Assembly (NCBI GenBank): GCA_015655565.1
Contig: JAATEU010000623.1
Span: 1-7,678, forward strand
DNA: 7,678 nt
From: Clostridiales bacterium
GTDB taxonomy: Bacteria; Bacillota; Clostridia; Lachnospirales; Lachnospiraceae
Reading direction: 5' to 3'
Part shown: in pieces, positions 1-5,535 of the stretch
How positions within the stretch are numbered: the first letter of the stretch is position 1
Layout: each line of letters opens with the position of its first letter
The notes under the pieces: generated by a model
Databases searched by the model: none
Told to the model about the DNA's origin: nothing
What the model saw: the letters and a program-made list of their open reading frames with translations, nothing else
Program-made: the position numbers and the translations under genes

Positions 1-92
1 CAGGCGGAGCCAAGTAAAGAATCCGGTAATCCAAGACTTATAAACGCAATATATATTATAACCAACAGTACTGCCGCCATCAGACTTCTCAC
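1..92 (-). CDS. MFS transporter, N-terminal fragment (runs off left edge)
   Basis: About 30 codons at the start of a membrane transporter are visible; the rest lies outside the window. From the ATG at 80 the translation begins MAAVLLVIIYIAFISLGLPD and continues SLLGSA. This is one hydrophobic first transmembrane helix followed by the LGLPDSLLGSA motif, typical of the start of a group of Firmicute major facilitator superfamily transporters. Members of this superfamily move small solutes across the cytoplasmic membrane by proton coupling; the substrate cannot be read from this fragment. The start is uncertain. A GTG at 92 adds MRSL, and the frame is closed by TGA just upstream of it, so the start must be at 92 or 80. 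Neither has a strong Shine-Dalgarno sequence. It is oriented with the NUDIX gene and the DinB-like remnant, but the roughly 100 bp before it hold no clear promoter. Confidence 0.8.
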   Translation of the reverse strand, partial: MRSLMAAVLLVIIYIAFISLGLPDSLLGSA

Positions 93-192
93 TTTTTGTT
101 TTCATATCCGCTGAGTTTCATTTTAAAGTTATACAGCATTTAAGTTTAGCAAAATCAGGGCAAACCTTGTCCATTCGCACCTTTCCGGTTTT

Positions 193-369
193 TCAAGAAA
201 ATATCCCTGTTAAGCTGTTGTTATCAAGGGATAAAAGCATATGATAAATATGTTTCCATAATGGCATGTCACAATATAGTTTATCCCACATTTCATCCGG
301 TACACATTCTATCACATTACCCACGCTCCATAAGGCACCATCAGCCTGCTCCTTAATGATTTCCCACAT
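193..369 (-). pseudogene. Truncated DinB-like protein remnant (58 codons)
   Basis: A 58-codon frame from ATG at 369 to TGA at 193 encodes MWEIIKEQADGALWSVGNVI followed by ECVPDEMWDKLYCDMPLWKH and IYHMLLSLD. I recognise this as the N-terminal helix region of DinB/YfiT-like four-helix-bundle proteins, which normally run to about 150-180 residues and often carry metal-binding histidines. Here the similarity stops after LLSLD and the frame ends nine residues later, so the rest of the fold is missing. An in-frame TAA lies two codons before the ATG, and there is no clear ribosome-binding site. Just upstream, a GTG overlapping the NUDIX stop codon opens 13 codons in the same frame up to that TAA, so the original coding region may have begun there. 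I read it as a decayed gene that once followed the NUDIX gene. A short functional protein is possible but less likely. Confidence 0.6.
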
Positions 370-410
370 AACTTATTTCATATATTTCAACACCTGCGCC
401 TCTTCATTTT

Positions 411-983
411 TCACACCGATTTCCCTTTATTTAATTTATCATTTAACTTATCGTATATCCCCTGCATCCATACTTCACCGGAAAGTTTAGAGGATTTATT
501 TATATCTGCCCATTTTACACCGCTGTTTTCATCTGCTTTTATCCTTATACTTTCTTTATCATCTGCTTCCAGTAAATATGTAATATTCAGGTGAAGATGG
601 GAGGATACATATTTCCCTTCTTTTACATGCCCGTTCACACATAGGATTTCCAGGGAATAGATATCTTTTAAAACAGGTTTTATATTAGTGATCCCCGTTT
701 CTTCTTTTGCTTCCCGTAAAGCTACCGACAACAGGTCGGCTTCCCCATCGGCATGTCCGCCCGTCCAGGCCCAGCTGTCGTAAATATTGTGATATATCAT
801 TAATACTTTTGTCCTGTCCTGATTCACTATCCAGGAGGAACCTGTAATATGTGCAAATTCATTCTCCCTTAACAATATATTATCAAATAAGTCTATATAT
901 TGCAGAATAACCTTTTGATCTCTTTCCTCCTGTTCATTCCAGGGCTTATACTCTATTATCTGTGAATAAAAATTTTCTGTCAT
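411..983 (-). CDS. NUDIX hydrolase family protein
   Basis: The 190-residue protein starting MTENFYSQIIEYKPW carries a Nudix box at about residues 76-98: GHADG, then ADLLSVAL, then REAKEETGI. NUDIX enzymes hydrolyse nucleoside diphosphates linked to another moiety in the cytoplasm, with Mg2+ held by the REXXEE glutamates, which are intact. The first box glutamate of the GX5E pattern is shifted by one (E81, with A82 at the usual place), as in other proteins with a WxWTGGHADG motif. The substrate cannot be predicted. Start choice: the frame stays open upstream to 1070, but that part lies inside a repeat and is out of frame with the equivalent stretch of the sister copy, so I start at ATG 983; ATG 995 is an alternative. 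No Shine-Dalgarno sequence directly precedes either. A good one sits far upstream at 1099-1104, separated by the repeat. The TGA overlaps a GTG that opens the DinB-like remnant frame. Confidence 0.88.
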   Translation of the reverse strand: MTENFYSQIIEYKPWNEQEERDQKVILQYIDLFDNILLRENEFAHITGSSWIVNQDRTKVLMIYHNIYDSWAWTGGHADGEADLLSVALREAKEETGITNIKPVLKDIYSLEILCVNGHVKEGKYVSSHLHLNITYLLEADDKESIRIKADENSGVKWADINKSSKLSGEVWMQGIYDKLNDKLNKGKSV

Positions 984-1093
984 ATTTACACCCATTGCAT
1001 ACCGCAAACTGGTTTGCGGTACTGCCACAAATAAACAGGTTGAAAGAATTAATTGTGGCATTCCTTTCATAGATTATATTTTCTTTTAACCTT
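984..1093 (-). repeat. Two-hairpin structured repeat, copy 1 (long form)
   Basis: On the plus strand the order is CCCATTGCA, stem-loop I (1000-1021; arms TACCGCAAAC and GTTTGCGGTA, 10 bp, TG loop), linker CTGCCACAAATAAACA, then stem II (AGGTTGAAAG at 1037-1046 against CTTTTAACCT at 1083-1092, 10 bp with one G-T) enclosing 36 nt. Copy 2 at 5277-5387 is about 80% identical by eye along the whole length. The difference at the ninth base of stem I is matched by a change in its partner (A-T here, G-C there). Linker bases TGCCACAA (1023-1030) are exactly complementary to TTGTGGCA in the stem II loop (1053-1060), so a pseudoknot or alternative pairing is possible. In the transcript this lies in the NUDIX leader. 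No transposase is visible. Confidence 0.85.
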
Positions 1094-1098
1094 ATTAT

Positions 1099-1104
1099 CT
1101 CCTT
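1099..1104 (-). promoter_or_regulatory. Stranded Shine-Dalgarno sequence upstream of repeat copy 1
   Basis: The minus strand reads TTACAAGGAGATAATA and then the repeat begins. The same TTACAAGGAG precedes the MerR and kinase start codons, where the ATG follows about 6-8 nt later. Here that spacing falls exactly at the repeat boundary, and the NUDIX ATG is about 115 nt further on. The simplest reading is that the repeat inserted between this site and the start codon. Whether the site still works through folding of the insert is inference. Confidence 0.6.
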
Positions 1105-1240
1105 GTAATGAAAATTTTCCTGTACATGCATATGGATAATTATGTTCCGGCCTGGCTTGTAACTAAGTTTACTGTTCTGCTTTAATTACCATGAATTTAC
1201 CGTTTCTTTTACATAATCCATAGCACAATGACAGGTTAAA

Positions 1241-1873
1241 TTATTTCACCGGTACACGAATTACTGTTTTCATCTTTTTAATATCTCCTTTACGTGGATC
1301 AGAAAGGTATATCTCATGATGACGGCGTAAATTATCAATATCATTTATTAATTTATTTTCACTTATAAACTGCTCAATCTTGGCAAGGGTTTTCGGTTCG
1401 TCATCAAAAGGACCCATATGCATACATTGTACACATAACCCTTCCCGAAAAACTTCCAGCCTTGCCTTACTGGTGTCTATATGCTTTTTCTTTTCAACTT
1501 CTTCGCATGCCCGCTTAAATACCTCATCCGTCACAAACTCCGGCTGGCGGATCATGGATATCCAGCAGAATTTATCCTTTTTTAAATAGTCCACTCCTTC
1601 CCTGCCGTATGCCATCCACCATTGTCCTTCCAGAGGCGGTACAACATATTCAAAATATCCGTCGGGCTTATTGGCACCCATCTTACTCATTTTTATAGTG
1701 AAGGATAGTGCATATAACATTCCTACTGCCCGGCTATATTCACCATCCTCCCGGTTCGGATTACCCTTTCCGTCAACCATGATAAAATTTATAGGCGGAA
1801 CATTAATTATCATAGGGGTTGTTTTGGGTAAATATAAATCTTTATATTCTTTTTTATAATCGATTTTATCCAT
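1241..1873 (-). CDS. GyrI-like small-molecule-binding domain protein
   Basis: This 210-residue cytoplasmic protein consists of a single GyrI-like (SRPBCC-unrelated, SHS2-type) domain without a DNA-binding part. Recognisable segments are INFIMVDGKGNP near residues 28-39, the aromatic QWWMAYGREGVDY at 84-96, VQCMHMGPFDDEP at 148-160 and HHEIYLSDPR at 185-194. The last is a hallmark of the COG4832-type stand-alone group. Some members of that group are reported to hydrolyse cyclopropanoid toxins, while others bind drugs or act as sponges; which applies here cannot be decided. ATG at 1873 has a GGGGGATAAG site just upstream and lies 12 nt after the stop of the MerR gene, so the two are almost certainly co-transcribed and this protein is probably a target of that regulator. 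The length is typical and the frame is intact. Confidence 0.87.
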   Translation of the reverse strand: MDKIDYKKEYKDLYLPKTTPMIINVPPINFIMVDGKGNPNREDGEYSRAVGMLYALSFTIKMSKMGANKPDGYFEYVVPPLEGQWWMAYGREGVDYLKKDKFCWISMIRQPEFVTDEVFKRACEEVEKKKHIDTSKARLEVFREGLCVQCMHMGPFDDEPKTLAKIEQFISENKLINDIDNLRRHHEIYLSDPRKGDIKKMKTVIRVPVK

Positions 1874-1885
1874 GACTTATCCCCC

Positions 1886-2677
1886 TTATTCTACCGGTAT
1901 TGCAATTTCGGTTATGTATTTATCCGGATTCCCTTTAAATATCATTCCCGGTCCTTTATGATAAATCTCCCGGGAAGGGAGTTTACACATCAGGCTATTA
2001 TCTTTTGCGTAGTCAAGTAAAGTCTTGTAGGCTAAGCCCAGGTTATCATAACTTCCCATATGAATTGCGGTTATTGCCTTTATCCGTGGCAGCTGTTTTG
2101 ATGTAATGCCTGTACCTGATATGAGGGTTTTTGTTGGTACGCAAAGTTCAATATCCGTAACTTCTTTATACTCCTCCTCATAATAACAGTTAAAGGGTGC
2201 TCCTGCCGCCTTGTCTTTTACTGCCTTATAAACCGTACCGATGTATTTTCCCACATCACCGTATTTTCCTTGATACCGGATACACGCTACATTAACCGGT
2301 TCAAATTCTTTCATAGCAATCGTATAATTCATACTGTTTACCTCCTTAATTTTAGGATAGAGATATTGATTCAGCCTGTCAATAAGTGCCTTTTCCTGTT
2401 GTATCCTCTTTTCAGTTAAGACTTTCTTTTCCAAAAGGTAATAGGACATATCATCCATATTGTCACAATGATTCAGTATATCTTTCATTTCGGCTATGGA
2501 AAAATCCAGATTCCTTAAGAATATTACTAACTGTGCCCTTTCAAAATCACGCTCATCATAAAGGCGGTATTCGTTATCCCCCCGCTGGGAGGGTTTAAGA
2601 ATTCCCTGTTCATCATAATAGCGTAAAGCCTTAACTGTTAAATTGGTTATTTTTGAAAATTCACCTATTTTGTACAT
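1886..2677 (-). CDS. MerR-family regulator with GyrI-like effector domain (BmrR type)
   Basis: The 263-residue protein has three parts. A MerR winged helix-turn-helix opens with MYKIGEFSKITNLTVKALRY (residues 1 to about 70). A helix rich in charged residues that would form the dimer coiled coil follows at about 75-112. A GyrI-like ligand-binding domain covers about 117-263 and ends PDKYITEIAIPVE. REIYHKGPG (236-244) contains the acidic residue that in BmrR-type proteins contacts cationic drugs; equating the two is inference. The cysteines are not arranged as a metal site, so an organic ligand is likelier than a metal. ATG 2677 follows AAGGAGACGGAG. Its own promoter at 2698-2729 has the long spacer and dyad expected for autoregulation. 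The neighbouring stand-alone GyrI-like gene is probably in the same transcript. Confidence 0.9.
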   Translation of the reverse strand: MYKIGEFSKITNLTVKALRYYDEQGILKPSQRGDNEYRLYDERDFERAQLVIFLRNLDFSIAEMKDILNHCDNMDDMSYYLLEKKVLTEKRIQQEKALIDRLNQYLYPKIKEVNSMNYTIAMKEFEPVNVACIRYQGKYGDVGKYIGTVYKAVKDKAAGAPFNCYYEEEYKEVTDIELCVPTKTLISGTGITSKQLPRIKAITAIHMGSYDNLGLAYKTLLDYAKDNSLMCKLPSREIYHKGPGMIFKGNPDKYITEIAIPVE

Positions 2678-2697
2678 CTCCGTCTCCTTGTAAACAC

Positions 2698-2729
2698 AGT
2701 ATAAACCTTCCTCTGCGGTGGAATGTCAA
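2698..2729 (-). promoter_or_regulatory. MerR-type promoter and operator for the regulator gene
   Basis: Reading the minus strand, TTGACA (2724-2729) and TATACT (2698-2703) are separated by 20 bp. This is longer than the usual 17 and typical of promoters that MerR proteins activate by untwisting the spacer. Within the spacer and overlapping the -35 is an interrupted dyad: ACCTTCC (2705-2711) and GGAATGT (2720-2726) on the plus strand, pairing at six of seven positions across 8 bp. The start codon is only about 20 nt beyond the -10, so the leader is very short. Autoregulation is inferred from family behaviour. Confidence 0.78.
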
Positions 2730-2740
2730 TGATAAATTTT

Positions 2741-2890
2741 TTATTTTTGTTTTATAGCAATCCAAACTTCCTGTCTGTTATCCCCCACGTGACTTTCTAT
2801 AGCCGGCAAATCCTTTCATTGATAATCGCAGTTCGGAAACCATTCCATATAAAACTGTTTATAAATTTTCTGTACCGCATCCGGCTTTCT
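2741..2890 (-). pseudogene. Decayed C-terminus of an AraC/GyrI-like protein
   Basis: In one frame from 2890 to the TAA at 2741 the translation reads KPDAVQKIYKQFYMEWFPNC, then DYQ, a TGA at 2816-2818, then KDLPAIESHVGDNRQEVWIA and IKQK. This matches the closing part of GyrI-like effector domains, as in AraC-type regulators: a PDAxQxxYxxxxxEWFPxxxY helix followed by a final EVWIxIK strand. The in-frame stop splits it, and I find no HTH domain or domain start upstream in any frame. It ends just ahead of the MerR promoter. It is therefore a remnant, not a working gene. An open frame over 2797-2988 on the same strand is in a different phase and is probably a shadow. Confidence 0.62.
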
Positions 2891-3137
2891 ATTTCTAAGT
2901 TTATAATAATACATATTCTGTCAGCCATCAATCTTTTATTTTCCGGGTCGCACAAATCCCAGTCTGCATACCAGCCCGGCACAAGCATTTTTCAAACACG
3001 CTCTAAGGCAGCTGACCTGTTCGATTTGGAACTTTTGTATTGAAAAGGGGATTTTGTTCGAACGTATTGAGAAAATACTCCAAAGATTATCAGCTTTCTG
3101 AATTCCAGATTATGTAATTCATTGTTCCATCTCAGTA
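2891..3137 (-). other. Unassigned intergenic stretch, possible remnant DNA
   Basis: About 250 bp lie between the broken GyrI-like fragment and the MITE-like element. No frame gives a recognisable domain. The minus strand at about 2966-3010 (GAGCGTGTTTGAAAAATG, then TGTGCCGGGCTGGTATG) is more GC-rich than its surroundings and may be a scrap of a mobile element or an older gene, but I cannot name it. No promoter or terminator stands out. Confidence 0.3.
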
Positions 3138-3246
3138 CGGTCGAAACTGCTAAAAAAGTCCCTTTTTAAGAAGCTGAATGAATAAAGATGCATAAATATA
3201 GTCATACCAGGTTTGTAAAAAGGGACTTTTTCAGCAGTTTCGACCG
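3138..3246. repeat. MITE-like element with 31-bp inverted arms
   Basis: The left arm (3138-3168) begins CGGTCGAAACTGCT and ends GTCCCTTTTTA. The right arm (3216-3246) is its reverse complement with one mismatch (A3152 against C3232). The 47-bp centre is AT-rich and has no coding potential. Arm length, near-perfect symmetry and the absence of a transposase fit a miniature inverted-repeat element mobilised in trans. I see no clear target duplication, so the exact ends are uncertain. As minus-strand RNA the mismatch becomes a G-U pair, giving an unbroken 31-bp stem about 125 nt past the epimerase stop, where it could protect or end the operon mRNA, although no U-run follows it. Confidence 0.8.
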
Positions 3247-3370
3247 GAAAATATTTGAGAGGCTTATTAACGGTACTTAAATACATTGTATGAAATTTAT
3301 GAAAATAACCATGGGACGGAGGAATATTCCATGAACACATAGATAATTGCAGTTTATCTGCCTAATTTTT

Positions 3371-4231
3371 TCAGCCCATTCCTGCAAGAATCTCACCTTT
3401 CCTAATTACATCACGAAGAAATGCATGATTTATTTCTAACACCTCACGCCAGTTTTCCTCACCAGTATGCCAGAACTCGCCTACAAACATACGAACCCCA
3501 AGCTGCAGGGATTTTGCCACGGCAGCTGGAAAATCAACGTGGCCGGTACCATAGGGTATTTCCCGGAAAATATTGGGTACTGTTTCTTTTAAATGGACAG
3601 CAGCGAGATGCCCCCGCCCGCTTGCCAGGTCATCTACTGCATTTGTACCATACAGGACTGACGCATTGGTGATATTGCCGATATCAGGGTATATCTGAAG
3701 ATAAGGGGATTGCATAATATCCAGCCATTTATATGCCTTTTTCACCGTATTGATAAATTCCGTTTCCATCGTTTCAAATGCCAGGATTACACCTTCCCTG
3801 GCCGCCATATTTACTGACAGGGCCAGGTTTTTTGCAAAAATATCACAGGTTTCCTTACTTGACGGTTTATAATAGACATCATAACCGGCAATCTGTATAA
3901 CCCGTACGCCAAGCTTTGCAGATAATGCAATGGCATCCCGCATAATTTCCAGGCTCCTTTTCTGCACCTTAGGATCGGGGTCACCCAGGGGATAACGCCG
4001 GTGCCCGCTAAGGCAGATGGATTTAATCGGAGTTTTTGTTTCATTCATGGCGGCAATCAACTTACGGATTTCCTTATCGCCCCAGGCCAGGCGTACAAGC
4101 TTTTCATCTGTTTCATCAATTGAAAGCTCCATGTAGTCAAAGCCGGCCTTCCTTGTCTCTTCCAGTTTTTCAGGAAGAGACAAGGTGCCAGGCATGCTTT
4201 TCTCATAAAGTCCCAGAAGATAGTTTTCCAT
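3371..4231 (-). CDS. ulaE: L-ribulose/L-xylulose-5-phosphate 3-epimerase (UlaE/SgbU-like)
   Basis: The 286-residue protein starting MENYLLGLYEKSMPGTLSLP matches E. coli UlaE/SgbU nearly end to end (those are about 284-286 residues). Family landmarks are LGLYEKxxP, ELSIDETDEKLVRLAW (35-50), ICLSGHRRYPLG (72-83), GVRVIQIAGYDVYY (108-121), YPDIGN (181-186) and HVDF (231-234). It is a TIM-barrel, metal-dependent cytoplasmic enzyme that interconverts L-xylulose 5-phosphate and L-ribulose 5-phosphate. The expected metal ligands are present: E153 in FETMET, D183 in YPDIGN, H213 in VHLKET and E252 in VGEFWH. ATG 4231 is preceded by AAAGGA at good spacing, whereas ATG 4237 would be too close. It begins 16 nt after the propeller gene and is the last gene of the operon. 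The subfamily call is strong; exact substrate preference is inferred. Confidence 0.9.
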   Translation of the reverse strand: MENYLLGLYEKSMPGTLSLPEKLEETRKAGFDYMELSIDETDEKLVRLAWGDKEIRKLIAAMNETKTPIKSICLSGHRRYPLGDPDPKVQKRSLEIMRDAIALSAKLGVRVIQIAGYDVYYKPSSKETCDIFAKNLALSVNMAAREGVILAFETMETEFINTVKKAYKWLDIMQSPYLQIYPDIGNITNASVLYGTNAVDDLASGRGHLAAVHLKETVPNIFREIPYGTGHVDFPAAVAKSLQLGVRMFVGEFWHTGEENWREVLEINHAFLRDVIRKGEILAGMG

Positions 4232-4247
4232 AATCATTTCCTTTCTT

Positions 4248-5276
4248 TCAGTCAACCAATACGGTAAACAATGCTCCCTCCCCGCTTTCACGGTTTGCAG
4301 CAAGAATATATTCCCTGTCTTTTCCGGGAAGCACCGCTACATTACTGGGGCCATAACCTGTCTCAATGATTTCTGCATGTATCCCGCCCTCCTTATGGCG
4401 CAATACAAAAAATTCCTTGTTGACAGCGCGGCAGCCTCCTAAAAACACAGGTTCACCACCCAGCCTGCCCCCCCATATAACATGGACGAAATCCATCTTG
4501 TCAGGATAACGGTAAATCTCTGCATAGCCTTCCGGGGTTTTATGGTATATAACAAAATCAGAACCATGGAAGGGTTCAATTGTTGCTATCTCTTCTATGC
4601 CATCCCCGTCAATATCGCATACGGCCACATCCGATGCACGGGTTTCCAGCACTTTTTTAATACTCCAGGCTCCGCCCTTTCTTTCAGGCGGTATCACCTT
4701 AAATACACCCTCGTCACAGGCAGTAAGGGCTTCCGTATATCCGTCACGCTGCACCCGGCAATAACCATGGTTTCTGGTCATTCCCTCTGCTATTAAGGTA
4801 AATGTCCCTGGTGCGGCAAAATCTCCGGAAAGCTCCGCTGCCAGAAGTTTTCCGGGAAAGTTCCAGTCAGCCTGCGGTTTATCCGTTGCAGTCAGGATAC
4901 AGCAAAGTAAGTAGTATATTCCATTGCGGTTAAGAATATCAAAACGGTGAACATAGGGCATCGTAATCCAAGGTTTTATTTCCCAGATACCGTCTTTGCG
5001 GCAGACCCGCACAATCCGGGAATCCAGGGCACTAAAGCCGGGAAGAAAATACTGGGTGGCAAGGAATTCACCATTAGTGCCGGGAATCGGGATAATCGAC
5101 ATGGTTCCCCCCGGTCCGTCCCATACGGTTTCTATTACAAAAGTTTCTGCATCAATGCTGTAACAGGGACCGGTATCATCCGTCGCCAGCACATATTTTA
5201 AGCGTCCATCTACGTTAATTGAAGAAACAGCATAACATGACGGCAGAGTACACAGATGTTTTTTTTCAAATTTCAT
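4248..5276 (-). CDS. Cytoplasmic FG-GAP/beta-propeller protein of unknown function
   Basis: The 342-residue protein has no signal peptide or membrane segment, unlike most VCBS/FG-GAP proteins, which are exported. Repeated short strands separated by acidic loops indicate a beta-propeller. One loop, DIDGDGIEEI (221-230), is a classical calcium-binding FG-GAP loop. Histidines recur at similar places in successive blades: PYVHRFD (108-113), TRNHGYC, EPFHGSD and DFVHVIWGG. These could line a central pocket, so an enzyme such as a lactonase, isomerase or lyase is possible; I cannot assign one. It sits between the sugar kinase and the sugar-phosphate epimerase and so probably serves the same pathway. 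The frame is open to 5366, but that part is repeat DNA. I chose ATG 5276 at the repeat end; ATG 5288 is an alternative. Neither has a good Shine-Dalgarno site. Confidence 0.75.
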   Translation of the reverse strand: MKFEKKHLCTLPSCYAVSSINVDGRLKYVLATDDTGPCYSIDAETFVIETVWDGPGGTMSIIPIPGTNGEFLATQYFLPGFSALDSRIVRVCRKDGIWEIKPWITMPYVHRFDILNRNGIYYLLCCILTATDKPQADWNFPGKLLAAELSGDFAAPGTFTLIAEGMTRNHGYCRVQRDGYTEALTACDEGVFKVIPPERKGGAWSIKKVLETRASDVAVCDIDGDGIEEIATIEPFHGSDFVIYHKTPEGYAEIYRYPDKMDFVHVIWGGRLGGEPVFLGGCRAVNKEFFVLRHKEGGIHAEIIETGYGPSNVAVLPGKDREYILAANRESGEGALFTVLVD

Positions 5277-5387
5277 TTTTATACCCATCGCGTACCGCAA
5301 GCTTGCTTGCGGTACTGCCACAAATAAATAGGTTGGAAGAATAAATACGTGGCTTTCCTTTCTCAAATTATATTTTCCCGCAACCTT
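5277..5387 (-). repeat. Two-hairpin structured repeat, copy 2 (long form)
   Basis: This copy has the same layout as the NUDIX copy: CCCATCGCG, stem-loop I at 5293-5314 (arms TACCGCAAGC and GCTTGCGGTA, 10 bp), linker CTGCCACAAATAAATA, then stem II AGGTTG (5330-5335) against CAACCT (5381-5386). Stem II has a G-C where copy 1 has a G-T pair. The linker GCCAC (5317-5321) can again pair with GTGGC in the loop (5349-5353). The propeller ATG at 5276 is 16 nt from stem-loop I, the same distance as in copy 1. A one-base indel relative to copy 1 within the stem II loop puts the upstream reading frames out of phase, which argues that the element is not coding. Confidence 0.85.
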
Positions 5388-5390
5388 GTC

Positions 5391-5464
5391 CCCATTACAT
5401 ATCCCAGGCAGTGCTTGGGATACTGTCTTAAATAAGGGGGTGTGAAAGTGTTTTTCTTTTACGC
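5391..5464 (-). repeat. Two-hairpin structured repeat, copy 3 (short, diverged)
   Basis: This copy abuts copy 2 with only 3 bp between. The plus strand shows CCCATTACA, stem-loop I at 5400-5422 (arms TATCCCAGGC and GCTTGGGATA, 10 bp with one G-T, AGT loop), linker CTGTCTTAAATAAG, then stem II GTGTGAAAG (5440-5448) against CTTTTACGC (5456-5464) with a 7-nt loop. The stem sequence differs from copies 1 and 2 at several places but stays paired, and the flanks CCCATTRCA and TACTGYC..AAATAA are shared. It lies in the kinase-to-propeller gap with the same orientation. The remaining DNA up to the kinase stop (5465-5535) shows nothing I can name. Confidence 0.72.
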
Positions 5465-5535
5465 TTGTCTACTTTTTACAACGACCTGTTTTTATTATTC
5501 CTGCGGCCTTTTATCAATTATTAGTCCGAACACAG

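Noticed and set aside
118..174. 18-codon minus-strand frame (MDKVCPDFAKLKCCITLK) with GGAAAGG upstream, just before the MFS gene
   Set aside because: It could be a leader peptide, but it is too short and has no attenuator-like structure next to it; likely chance.
266..490. 74-residue open frame on the plus strand
   Set aside because: It is antisense to the DinB-like remnant and the NUDIX C-terminus, with no ribosome-binding site or recognisable domain.
2797..2988. 63-residue open frame on the minus strand (MLVPGWYADWDLCDPEN...)
   Set aside because: It overlaps the GyrI-like remnant in a different phase, has no ribosome-binding site and shows no domain; probably a chance frame.
2723..3043. 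106-residue open frame on the plus strand
   Set aside because: It runs antisense across the MerR promoter and the remnant, its composition looks like translated AT-rich DNA, and it has no Shine-Dalgarno site.
3321..3330. Ten-base palindrome GGAATATTCC as an operator
   Set aside because: It is isolated, downstream of the operon, with no promoter nearby; too short to interpret.
3119..3340. 73-residue open frame on the minus strand
   Set aside because: It is translated through both arms of the MITE-like inverted repeat and matches no family I recognise.
5400..5422. Hairpin after the kinase gene as an intrinsic terminator
   Set aside because: No T-run follows in the direction of transcription, and its flanks match the repeat family.
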